Source: Mycobacterium asiaticum (lineage in GTDB: Bacteria; Actinomycetota; Actinomycetes; Mycobacteriales; Mycobacteriaceae). From it: a stretch of DNA of 44,192 bases. The stretch lies in the NCBI RefSeq assembly GCF_001668675.1, contig NZ_LZKQ01000303.1, positions 1 through 44,192 on the forward strand, read 5' to 3'. A program made the translations under genes and the position numbers. The notes below the pieces were generated by a model that was not told the DNA's origin, made no database searches, and saw nothing but the letters and a program-made list of their open reading frames with translations. Shown here piece by piece: positions 32,008-40,601 of the stretch; within the stretch, counting starts at the first letter, position 1; every line of letters begins with the position of its first letter.

Positions 32008-33510
32008 ATGCCCGCGCAAGTCACAACTCGCGCGCAAGTCAACGGCTACCGGTTCCTGATCCGCCGGCTCGAGCACGCGCTGATCCGCGCCGACTCGCGG
32101 ATGATCCATGACCCGATGCGTGGTCAGATGCGGTCGCTGCTCGTCGGCCTGGTGATCGCCGTCCTGATCACCGGTGCGGCCGGTGTGCTCGCGTTCTTCA
32201 AGCCCTCGCCGAACATCGGCAACGCGCAGATTCTGCTCAGTACCTCCAACGGTGGCCTCTACGTGCGCATCGGTGACCGGCTGCATCCGGTGCTGAATCT
32301 GGCCTCAGCGCGGTTGATCACCGGGAAACCCGATGCGCCGAAGTCGGTCAGCGACAAGTGGCTCAATCAGCTGCCCCGCGGGGCGATGGTCGGGATCATC
32401 GGCGCTCCCAACAGCATTCGCGGCGGCGCCGACATGCGTGCGTCGCGGTGGACGGTGTGTGACGACGTGCAGACACCGGATGTGGCCCGCAGCGTCGGGA
32501 CCGCCAGCGTGCAGACGACCATCGTCGCGGATGGGCTCACCCTCGGCGACGACATCCGCGCAGCCGCCGACGCTCAGATGCTGCTGGTCCGGTCCGGCGA
32601 CGCCGTCTATCTGATCTTCGACGGTGTGCGTGCGTTGATCGACCCCCGGGACTCGGCGGTCATCAACGCATTGCACCTGCAGGATGCGCAGACCCGCCCG
32701 ATCTCGACCGCACTGCTCAACGCGTTTCCACTGGTGCCGCCGGTCCGCTCGGTGACCATCGACGCCGCCGGGGCCACCAACCCGATCTTCTCGGCGTATC
32801 CGGTGGGATCGATCGTGAAGACCGTCGACTCACGCGGCGAGCAGCAGTACGTGGTGCTGCCCACCGGGCTGCAGCCGGTCTCGTCGGCCGCCGCGGACAT
32901 CATCCGCTACAGCAACCCGAACGACGTCGCCTCGGGCGCGCGCGAGGTTTCGCCGTCACTGGTAAGCCGGGTTCCGATCGTGCACACGCTGCCGATCGAC
33001 CACTACCCGAGGGTGTCGCCGCAGGTCGTCAATCCCGAACCGGACCGTGTGGTGTGTATGGCTTGGGAACGCGCGAACACCGCCGCCCAGGCAACGGTTC
33101 GCTTGCTGGTCGGTCACCGCCTGCCCATTCCGGCCGGAGCGCAACCGGTCGCGCTGGCGACCGGCGACGGCAACGGCCCCGGCGTCGATTCGGTTTACCT
33201 CAAGCCGGGCACCGGCGAGTACGTCCAGAGCACCGGCGCCGAGTCGGACAGCCGGGCCATGGGCCAGCTGTTCTATGTCTCGGACGCCGGAATCCGTTAC
33301 CACATCAAGGATCTGCCCACCGCGGCTGCGCTGGGTGTGACCGGTGTCCCCGAGCCCCGCGGTGACGCGGAGGTTCCGCAACTGGCGCCCTGGCCGGTCG
33401 TCTCGCTGTTGCCCGCGGGACCGGAGCTGTCCCAGGAGGCGGCGCTGGTCGCCCATGACGGCATGGCCGCCGACCCGCGCGGGTCGAAGGTCGAACAGCC
33501 CAGGTCCTGA
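32008..33510 (+). CDS. eccB: ESX core component EccB
   Basis: A 500-residue EccB. The conserved N-terminus is seen (VTTRAQVNGYRFLIRRLEHALIRADSRMIHDPMRGQMRSL), followed by a single membrane helix (~43-66, LLVGLVIAVLITGAAGVLAFF) and the periplasmic repeat domain with LLSTSNGGLYVRIGDRLHPVLNLASARLI, PNSIRGG and C-terminal LYYVSDAGIRYHIKDLPTAAALG-type segments. EccB forms the periplasmic ring of the secretion channel. The start at ATG 32008 has GGGGGTG upstream. Its stop is followed, after four bases, by the stop of a convergent eccD gene. This is a divergent promoter partner of eccE. Confidence 0.95.
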   Translation: MPAQVTTRAQVNGYRFLIRRLEHALIRADSRMIHDPMRGQMRSLLVGLVIAVLITGAAGVLAFFKPSPNIGNAQILLSTSNGGLYVRIGDRLHPVLNLASARLITGKPDAPKSVSDKWLNQLPRGAMVGIIGAPNSIRGGADMRASRWTVCDDVQTPDVARSVGTASVQTTIVADGLTLGDDIRAAADAQMLLVRSGDAVYLIFDGVRALIDPRDSAVINALHLQDAQTRPISTALLNAFPLVPPVRSVTIDAAGATNPIFSAYPVGSIVKTVDSRGEQQYVVLPTGLQPVSSAAADIIRYSNPNDVASGAREVSPSLVSRVPIVHTLPIDHYPRVSPQVVNPEPDRVVCMAWERANTAAQATVRLLVGHRLPIPAGAQPVALATGDGNGPGVDSVYLKPGTGEYVQSTGAESDSRAMGQLFYVSDAGIRYHIKDLPTAAALGVTGVPEPRGDAEVPQLAPWPVVSLLPAGPELSQEAALVAHDGMAADPRGSKVEQPRS

Positions 33511-33514
33511 CGCG

Positions 33515-34990
33515 TCAGATCCGGAGCTCGCGAAACAGCGCGTACAGCCGGATAATCCAGCAGCACAGCGGGAAGATCAGCACGATGGCGAGATATTCCA
33601 GGATCTCGACCTGCCGGCGCATCACCGGGGAGAACTCCAACCGCGGGGCGATGATCCCGCAGGCGATCACCAGCACCATCAGCACGACGAGGGCCAGCGC
33701 CGCGGGGAATTCCCAGTCGTCCAAGCCGACCGCCATTTTCAGGATCGACAGCAGCGCGATCGAGAGCCCGCCGGCGACCAGGGTGGCCGACTGCACCAGG
33801 TCGTGATGGCTGCGGCCGCGCAGGCACAGCACCGTGGCCACCGCGGCCGCGAAAACCGTGCCCTGCCAATAGAAGCGGCCACTCACGTCGACCGCGAGAT
33901 AGCAGCCGGCCGTTGCGGTGACGGCGGCAGCGGTCAGGATGCCGGTGAGGTACTGGCTGGCCCGGCGAACCCGGACCGTCATGCCTTCTTCGGTGGGGAT
34001 CACCTGCTTGCCTACCGCGTTGACACCCTCGACGGTGGTTCCGCCCTGGGTTTCGATGTCGTCGAGTGGTTCCCCCGCCGTCGGTACCCGGGGAACCGGC
34101 AGCTTGGCCAACAGGATCGTCACCCGGGGCGACAGGTAGACCACGATCACCGAGACCGTCGCCAGGACCGCGCCGATGGCGCGTGGCGGCGGACTCCACA
34201 GCAGGTCGACGACGGCGGCCGCGCCGCCGATCACGCCCAGCGCGATCACCGCGGTGTGCAGCGCCCGGCCGCGGCCGGTGACCAGCAGGATCAACAGCGA
34301 TGACAGGCCGGTCAGCGCGAACGCCATGGGCAGTGACTTGGCGCCGAAGGCGTCCGGCACCACGTAGAGGGCGCCGCTGAACAGCAGCGGAATGGCCGCT
34401 GCCGCCAGCCACTCGGAACGACGAGCCCCCGACGAACGATGAGCGATCACGCACGCTGCGATGACGGCGAGGATCCCGATGCCCAGCGCTGTTGCGGGCA
34501 CGTAAGTCTGGGTTGTTCTGCGCGGCAGCAGCAAAGCGATCGCCAGGGTCGCGGCCAGCGCCACCCCGAAGCAGGTGAACAGCCGCGCGTCGCGGGAAAG
34601 CCAAGTGGGAGAAGGGTTCTCGTCCGCCTCCTCGATGTCGTCGAACAACATCGGGCGTAGCGGCTGGTCGATCGCGCGGATGGCCAGCAGGTCCCCGTCA
34701 AACACATTGGCTTCGCTCAGCGAACGGCTGGGGTCGATCGGCTCATCACCCAGCCGCGCCAGGGTCCATTTCCCCTCGGTGGTGTCGAAGGCGACTTCCT
34801 CGTGTCCCGGGTGTGTCGCGATTTGCTCGTTGGCGATGTCGATGACGTCGTCGATGAACGTGGCAATGCTGGTGTTGGCCGGAAGCCCGACGTCGAGCCG
34901 CAGGTCACCCACCGCCAGCGTGACCCGGCTGAGCGTCGGCTCGGCCTCGGATTCGGCGTCTAATTCAGACAGCGACGGCGGTAGAGTCAT
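33515..34990 (-). CDS. eccD: ESX core component EccD, first copy (minus strand)
   Basis: A 491-residue EccD-type protein. The cytosolic N-terminal ubiquitin-like domain (~20-115, LSRVTLAVGDLRLDVGLPANTSIATFIDDVIDIA ... VFDGDLLAIRA) is followed by a Pro/acidic linker with PMLFDDIEEADE and about eleven membrane helices up to the last, LAIVLIFPLCCWIIRLYALF. A cytosolic loop between helices 6 and 7 (LAKLPVPRVPTAGEPLDDIE) is typical. EccD normally forms a homodimer that lines the membrane vestibule. This copy is divergent from the other EccD of the locus and is transcribed opposite to eccB and eccC. The start at 34990 has GGAGG upstream. It is a good candidate for a specialised second subunit. Confidence 0.88.
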   Translation of the reverse strand: MTLPPSLSELDAESEAEPTLSRVTLAVGDLRLDVGLPANTSIATFIDDVIDIANEQIATHPGHEEVAFDTTEGKWTLARLGDEPIDPSRSLSEANVFDGDLLAIRAIDQPLRPMLFDDIEEADENPSPTWLSRDARLFTCFGVALAATLAIALLLPRRTTQTYVPATALGIGILAVIAACVIAHRSSGARRSEWLAAAAIPLLFSGALYVVPDAFGAKSLPMAFALTGLSSLLILLVTGRGRALHTAVIALGVIGGAAAVVDLLWSPPPRAIGAVLATVSVIVVYLSPRVTILLAKLPVPRVPTAGEPLDDIETQGGTTVEGVNAVGKQVIPTEEGMTVRVRRASQYLTGILTAAAVTATAGCYLAVDVSGRFYWQGTVFAAAVATVLCLRGRSHHDLVQSATLVAGGLSIALLSILKMAVGLDDWEFPAALALVVLMVLVIACGIIAPRLEFSPVMRRQVEILEYLAIVLIFPLCCWIIRLYALFRELRI

Positions 34991-35033
34991 CGCTATCGGC
35001 CTCCTGCAGGTTTGTGTCATTCGCTGGTGACAT

Positions 35034-35042
35034 TACCCAGGC
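35034..35042 (+). promoter_or_regulatory. TACCCAGGC box and flanking inverted repeat upstream of eccC
   Basis: The 98-base gap between eccD (minus) and eccC (plus) has TGTCA-(8)-TGACA at 35016-35033, immediately followed by TACCCAGGC, shared with the eccB leader. A three-codon minigene (ATG ACC GGT TGA, 35081-35092) overlaps the eccC TTG start. Confidence 0.35.
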
Positions 35043-35088
35043 ATTCAGGGCCAATTAGTCGCCTGTTTGGAGTTCGGGGGATGACCGG

Positions 35089-38000
35089 TTGAGTACGCAG
35101 GGTTTTGTGCGCCGACTGCGGGTGTCGCCGCCGCGCATGCCGGGCGGTGAGGTCAACCTGCAGCCGCCGCCCGAGGTGCCCCGGGTGATCCCGGGCAACC
35201 TGCTGATGAGGCTGCTGCCGTTCGTGATGATCGTTGCGGTAATCGGGATGATCGCGCTGATGGTCACCGTCGGCGGCCGGGATCTGATGAAGAACCCGAT
35301 GTTCCTGATCTTCCCGATGATGATGGTCATGTCGATGGCGGGCATGTTCATGGGCGGTGGCGCCCGCTCCGGCAAGGCGGCCGCCGAACTCAACGAGGAA
35401 CGTAAGGACTACTTCAGCTATCTGGCCAACCTGCGCGACGACGCCGACCTGACCGGCGAGGGGCAGCGCGCGGCCCTGGAATGGAGCCACCCGGACCCGC
35501 GGGCGTTGGCCGACGTGGTCGGCACCCGCCGCATGTGGGAACGCCGCCCCAGCGACAACGACTTCTGTCATGTGCGGGTGGGCATCGGCACCCACCGGCT
35601 GGCCACCCGGCTGCTGGCGCCGGAGACCGGCCCGCCCGAGGACCTCGAACCGGTGTCGACGGTGGCGCTACGGCGGTTCGTCAAGACGCATTCGGTGGTG
35701 CACGCGCTGCCGACCGCGGTGTCGCTGCGGGCGTTCCCCGCGATCACCTTCGAGGGCGACCGAAAGCTGGCGCGCCAGCTGGTCCGGTCCATGGTCCTCG
35801 AGCTGTGTGCGTTCCACGGGCCGGATCACGTGCAGGTCGCCGTGGTCACCGCCAACCCGGACGGGGAGAACTGGAGTTGGGTGAAGTGGTTGCCGCACGC
35901 ACAGCACGCCACGGTCCGCGACGGCATGGGTTCGCTGCGCCTGCTGTTCCCGGGCCTGGAGTTGCTGGAGCAGTCGCTGGCCGCGGACCTGGCGGAGCGG
36001 GGGCGGTTCAGCCGCAACGCCGAACCGGCCAAGGGCCTCAAACAGCTCGTGGTGGTGCTCGACGACGGCTACGTCACCGGGACGGAACGTCTGGTGACCG
36101 ATGCGGGTTTGGACAGCGTGACGCTGCTGGACCTCAACGGGTCCGAGTCGGCGGCCACCCGGCGCGGGCTGCAGCTGGTCGTCGAAAGTGACGCCGATGG
36201 AGAGCACGTCGGCGCGCGCACCGCGGTCGGCGTCGAGCGGTTCGCGACGCCGGACACCATCACCGTCGCCGAGGCCGAGGCGACCGCCCGCCGCATCGGT
36301 CGTTACCGCTTGGCGAGCGCCGCGCACATCGTCAGCCTGGAGGCCGATTCCCGTGCCACCGACCCGGGGCTGATGACCCTGTTGAAGATTCCCGACGCCG
36401 CCGAGATCGTCCCCGAACAGGTGTGGCGGAAACGCTCACCGCGGGAACGGCTGCGGGTGCCGATCGGGTACACGCCCAACGGGCAACCGCTCGAGCTGGA
36501 CATCAAGGAATCCGCCGAGGCGGGCATGGGCCCGCACGGATTGTGTATCGGCGCCACCGGGTCGGGAAAATCGGAATTCCTGCGCACCCTGGTGTTGTCG
36601 ATGGTCACCTCGCACTCGCCCGACGTGCTGAACATGGTGCTGGTCGACTTCAAAGGCGGCGCAACATTTCTCGGTCTCGAAGGGGTGCCGCATATCGCGG
36701 CGATCATCACCAACCTGGAAGACGAGTTGATTCTGGTCGACCGCATGCGCGACGCGCTGGCCGGGGAGCTGAACCGGCGCCAGGAGCTGCTGCGATCGGC
36801 GGGCAACTTCCCCAACGTCAACGAGTACGAACGCGCCCGGGCCAACGGCGCGGACCTGGCCCCACTGCCCGCGTTGTTCATCATCGTCGACGAGTTCTCC
36901 GAATTGCTCTCGCAAAAGCCCGATTTCGCGGAGTTGTTCGTGATGATCGGTCGGCTGGGCAGGTCGCTGCACGTGCATCTGCTGCTGGCGTCACAGCGGC
37001 TCGAGGAAGGCAAGCTGCGGGGTCTGGATTCGCACCTGTCCTACCGGATCGGGCTCAAGACCTTCTCGGCCGGCGAATCGCGCAGTGTGCTGGGGGTGCC
37101 CGATGCATACCACCTGCCCAGCGTCCCCGGGTCGGCATTCTTGAAGTGCGATGCGGGCGAGCCGATCCGGTTCAACACCTGCTATGTCTCCGGGGAGTAT
37201 GTCCGGCCGCGCCGCGCCGCGCAAAGTGGCCGCAGACAGCCGGGCGCACTGGCACCGAAGCTGTTCACCGCGACCCCGGTCAAGAAGGACGCCGTTCCCG
37301 TCGCTCCCGCGGTGGACCAACTCGCCGAATCCGCCCACGGGGTGCCGTCCACTCCGACCAAGACGACGTTGCTCGACGTGGTGGTGTCGCGACTCCGGGG
37401 TCACGGTCGGCCGGCCCACGAGGTGTGGTTGCCGCCGCTGGACGAGAGTCCCGCCGTCAACCAGCTACTGCCGGACGTGAACTGGTCGGCGCCGTCCAAT
37501 CTCGACGGCCGGTTGTGGATGCCGATGGGTGTGGTGGACCGCCCCTACGACCAGCGTCGCGACGTCCTGATCGTGGACCTGTCGGCGGCGCAGGGCAACG
37601 TCGCGGTGGTCGGCGGCCCCCAGTCGGGCAAGTCCACCGCACTGCGCACACTGATCATGTCCGCGGCCGCCACCCACACTCCCGAGCAGGTGCAGTTCTT
37701 CTGCCTGGACTTCGGTGGCGGCACGCTGGCCAGCCTGGCCAACCTGCCGCACGTCGGCGGGGTGGCCGGCCGCATGGATGCCGATGCGATCCGCCGGACC
37801 GTGGCGGAAGTGTCGGGGGTGCTGCGGTCCCGGGAGGTGCGCTTCCGCGATCTGGGCATCGAATCGATGCGCGACTTCCGGGCCCGCAAAGCGCACCTGG
37901 CCACCCTGCCCCCCGAGGTGGCGGCCAAGGATCCGTTGAGCCAGGACAAGTTCGGTGACCTGTTCCTGGTGATCGACGGCTGGGCCTCGATCCGCAGTGA

Positions 38001-39123
38001 CTTCGAGATGCTCGAACCGGCGCTGAATTCGCTGGCGATTCAGGGCCTTTCGTACGGAGTGCACCTGGTGATCTCGGCTTCACGCTGGATGGAGATCCGC
38101 GCCGCCGTCAAGGACATGCTGGGCACCCGCATCGAGCTGAAGCTCGGTGACGCGCTGGACAGCGACGTGGGCCGCAAGTTCAACGAACTGGTACCGGTCG
38201 GTCGCCCCGGTCGCGGGATCAGCCATGAGCGGCTGCACATCCTGATCGCGCTGCCGCGCTTGGATTCCAGTTCGACGGTCGAGGACCTGCCGGAAGGTGT
38301 TGCGGCCGCGGTCAACTCGGTACGCGCGCAGTACGGCAACCGGCAGGCGCCGCGGGTCCGGATGCTGCCGCACAATGTCGATCGCAATGCGGTGGTCCGG
38401 GTGGCGCGTAACGCCGGGATGCTGAACAGATCACGGGTGGCCATCGGCATCAACGAGGCCGAATTGGTGCCCGTGGTATTGGATTTCGAGGCTCAACCGC
38501 ATCTGGTGGCGTTCGGTGACGGGGAATGCGGCAAGACCGGCTTGCTGCGCAACATCGCGGCCGGATTGATGGAGAACACCACAGCCGAGGAATGCAAGAT
38601 CGTCCTGGTCGACTATCGCCGCTCCATGCTGGGCGTGGTGGCCAACGACTATCTGGGCGGATACGCCACCGCCTCGCAGTCTTGTGCGGAGTTGATGACG
38701 GCGCTCGCCGCAACCCTGCGGGATCGGCTACCACCCAGCGACGTCACCCAGCAGCAGCTCAAAGACCGGTCGTGGTGGTCCGGACCGGACATCTACGTGA
38801 TGATCGACGACTACGACCTGATCGCGGGGGGTTCGATGAGCAGCCCGTTGAGTCCGCTGGTCGAATTCCTGCCCCAGGCACGCGACGTGGGCCTGCGGGT
38901 GATCGTCACGCGTCGCATCGGCGGCGCGGGCCGGGCCATGATGGATCAGTTCATCGGACGGCTCAAGGATCTCTCGTGCAACGGACTGGTGATGAGCGGG
39001 ACGAAAGACGAAGGGGCACTGTTCGGTTACAAGGCCACGGAGATGCCGCCGGGTCGCGGCATGCTGGTGTCCCGGACCGCCAAGAGCGGCGTGATCCAGC
39101 TGTCGCGGATGGCAGACCTATGA
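35089..39123 (+). CDS. eccC: ESX core ATPase EccC
   Basis: A 1344-residue single-chain EccC, the motor of the ESX system that recognises and drives substrates. After the N-terminal motif (VRRLRVSPPRMPGGEVNLQPPPEVPRVIP) come two membrane helices (~42-90) and a DUF/stalk region, then three FtsK/SpoIIIE ATPase domains. The Walker A motifs are GATGSGKSE (~487-495), GGPQSGKST (~842-850) and GDGECGKTG (~1143-1151); Walker B motifs are FIIVDEF, FLVIDGW and YVMIDDY. Domain 1 has the canonical VDFKGGATF and SQRLEEGKLRGLDSHLSYRI. The second and third sites are less canonical, as is usual, because they bind substrate. The start is TTG 35089. eccD follows with an ATGA overlap. Confidence 0.95.
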   Translation: MSTQGFVRRLRVSPPRMPGGEVNLQPPPEVPRVIPGNLLMRLLPFVMIVAVIGMIALMVTVGGRDLMKNPMFLIFPMMMVMSMAGMFMGGGARSGKAAAELNEERKDYFSYLANLRDDADLTGEGQRAALEWSHPDPRALADVVGTRRMWERRPSDNDFCHVRVGIGTHRLATRLLAPETGPPEDLEPVSTVALRRFVKTHSVVHALPTAVSLRAFPAITFEGDRKLARQLVRSMVLELCAFHGPDHVQVAVVTANPDGENWSWVKWLPHAQHATVRDGMGSLRLLFPGLELLEQSLAADLAERGRFSRNAEPAKGLKQLVVVLDDGYVTGTERLVTDAGLDSVTLLDLNGSESAATRRGLQLVVESDADGEHVGARTAVGVERFATPDTITVAEAEATARRIGRYRLASAAHIVSLEADSRATDPGLMTLLKIPDAAEIVPEQVWRKRSPRERLRVPIGYTPNGQPLELDIKESAEAGMGPHGLCIGATGSGKSEFLRTLVLSMVTSHSPDVLNMVLVDFKGGATFLGLEGVPHIAAIITNLEDELILVDRMRDALAGELNRRQELLRSAGNFPNVNEYERARANGADLAPLPALFIIVDEFSELLSQKPDFAELFVMIGRLGRSLHVHLLLASQRLEEGKLRGLDSHLSYRIGLKTFSAGESRSVLGVPDAYHLPSVPGSAFLKCDAGEPIRFNTCYVSGEYVRPRRAAQSGRRQPGALAPKLFTATPVKKDAVPVAPAVDQLAESAHGVPSTPTKTTLLDVVVSRLRGHGRPAHEVWLPPLDESPAVNQLLPDVNWSAPSNLDGRLWMPMGVVDRPYDQRRDVLIVDLSAAQGNVAVVGGPQSGKSTALRTLIMSAAATHTPEQVQFFCLDFGGGTLASLANLPHVGGVAGRMDADAIRRTVAEVSGVLRSREVRFRDLGIESMRDFRARKAHLATLPPEVAAKDPLSQDKFGDLFLVIDGWASIRSDFEMLEPALNSLAIQGLSYGVHLVISASRWMEIRAAVKDMLGTRIELKLGDALDSDVGRKFNELVPVGRPGRGISHERLHILIALPRLDSSSTVEDLPEGVAAAVNSVRAQYGNRQAPRVRMLPHNVDRNAVVRVARNAGMLNRSRVAIGINEAELVPVVLDFEAQPHLVAFGDGECGKTGLLRNIAAGLMENTTAEECKIVLVDYRRSMLGVVANDYLGGYATASQSCAELMTALAATLRDRLPPSDVTQQQLKDRSWWSGPDIYVMIDDYDLIAGGSMSSPLSPLVEFLPQARDVGLRVIVTRRIGGAGRAMMDQFIGRLKDLSCNGLVMSGTKDEGALFGYKATEMPPGRGMLVSRTAKSGVIQLSRMADL

Positions 39124-40601
39124 CCGGGGTCAACGAACTGCGTCGGGTTCGGGTGATCCCGGCGGCGCCCGAGCACATCCAGGTGTCGGTCTTCGGTGGC
39201 CGCACCCAGCTGGATATCGCTCTGCCGCTGGACATTCCGGTATCGAGTTTCGTCCCGGACCTGGCGCGGCTGGTGCGGTCCCGGGATAACGAGCGAGGCG
39301 AGGCGAGCGGCAAGGATGAGCGGCGGACATTCTGGGTGCTCAGCCGCTTCGCCGACGACACGGTGTTGCCGCCCGACCGGACACTGCGTGAGGCGGGGGT
39401 GGCCAACGGTGAACTGTTGCGGTTGACGTCGCAGCGGGCGTTGTCACCGCCCACGTTGTACGACGATGTGGTGGACGCCGTCGGGCGGTTGAACAAGGCC
39501 GCCTACGCCGCCTGGGACGCGGTTTCGGCGCGCTGGATGGCGTTCGCGGGAGTTCACCTGATAGCGCTGGCCCTGGTCTACTGCGTGGTCGGTCGGGTGG
39601 CCGCGGCCAACCACTATGTGATTGTCGGGTTGGCCGGTGCGGTGGTGTTTGCGCTCGTCGGTGGGGCCACCATGGCACACCGCTCGTACGGGCTCGACGA
39701 CGTCGCCGCCGCACTTGGCTGGGCAGCGGTTCCACTCACGGCCGGAGTCGCTTTGGCGGTCCTGGGCCGGTACGGCCAGTATGGCCTGGCCGCCGCGTGC
39801 CTGACCGTGCTGGTCTCGTGCGCGGTCTACGGCCGGGTGGTCGGTGCGGGACGCTGGGCCTACCTGGCCGGTGTCGTGCTGTTCGGCCTGGTCGGCGCCG
39901 CGATGCTGGCCAGGGCGCTGCACGTGCGCGCCGACATCGTGTTCGTCGTCGCGACGGTGGGGGTGCTGCTTGCCTGCCTGCTGGTGCCGCGTCTGACGGT
40001 CCGGCTGGGCCGGTTCGAGACACCGACCGTCGTCGTCGAAAACAACCGTGAGGACTGGGATTTCGAGAATCCGTTCGAGCCGGGCGGATCGAGTAAGAAG
40101 CGGGACGGGGACTCGGGCACTGCAATGCCCACCGCCGAAGAGGTTTGGACCAAAGCAAAGCGGGCGGCAATCACCCGCGCGGCGCTGTTGTTCGGATTGG
40201 CTGGCGCCGCAACGGTCTACGTGACGCTGCTTTCGCACGACCGCGCCGTACTGGATTGGCCGGTTTTCGTGTTTGCCCTGGCGTGTGCGGGGGTGCTGGC
40301 GCTGCGCAGCCGAAACTACGACACCTGGTTCGAGCGTGGCGCGGTGGCGGTTCCAGCCATCGCCGTCCTGGTGGTTGTCTGCATGGCGGCGCAGCAGGGT
40401 CGGGGGCCGATGCCGGTGGTGGCGCTCGGCGTGCTGTTGGCGGTCGCAGTGGGCGCGGCGCTGGCCGGGCTGAGCGGGTCCGCCGGTGCCCGACCGCGTC
40501 GGTGGGGGACGTTGTTGTCCTACCTGGACTACGTGGCGGTCGGCTCGCTGATCCCGCTGGCGCTGTGGGTGGTGGGCGTCTACCAGCGGTTGGGATTCTG
40601 A
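39120..40601 (+). CDS. eccD: ESX core component EccD, second copy (plus strand)
   Basis: A 493-residue EccD. The ubiquitin-like domain (~10-105, IQVSVFGGRTQLDIALPLDIPVSSFVPDLARLV ... VANGELLRLT) is followed by SPPTLYDDVVDAVGRLN, typical of EccD, and about eleven membrane helices. A cytosolic loop after helix six contains TPTVVVENNREDWDFENPFEPGGSSKKRDG. The final helix is LIPLALWVVGVYQRLGF. It overlaps eccC at its start and mycP at its end (TGATG), so it is translated with the motor and protease. Together with the divergent minus-strand copy it suggests an EccD heterodimer in place of the usual homodimer. Confidence 0.93.
   Translation: MTGVNELRRVRVIPAAPEHIQVSVFGGRTQLDIALPLDIPVSSFVPDLARLVRSRDNERGEASGKDERRTFWVLSRFADDTVLPPDRTLREAGVANGELLRLTSQRALSPPTLYDDVVDAVGRLNKAAYAAWDAVSARWMAFAGVHLIALALVYCVVGRVAAANHYVIVGLAGAVVFALVGGATMAHRSYGLDDVAAALGWAAVPLTAGVALAVLGRYGQYGLAAACLTVLVSCAVYGRVVGAGRWAYLAGVVLFGLVGAAMLARALHVRADIVFVVATVGVLLACLLVPRLTVRLGRFETPTVVVENNREDWDFENPFEPGGSSKKRDGDSGTAMPTAEEVWTKAKRAAITRAALLFGLAGAATVYVTLLSHDRAVLDWPVFVFALACAGVLALRSRNYDTWFERGAVAVPAIAVLVVVCMAAQQGRGPMPVVALGVLLAVAVGAALAGLSGSAGARPRRWGTLLSYLDYVAVGSLIPLALWVVGVYQRLGF

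Noticed and set aside
35081..35092. ATG at 35081 as the eccC start
   Set aside because: It is out of frame and stops after three codons; the TTG at 35089 opens the conserved EccC N-terminus.
36423..37958. 511-codon plus-strand frame inside eccC
   Set aside because: Arg/Gly-rich shadow of the EccC frame, lacking any motif.
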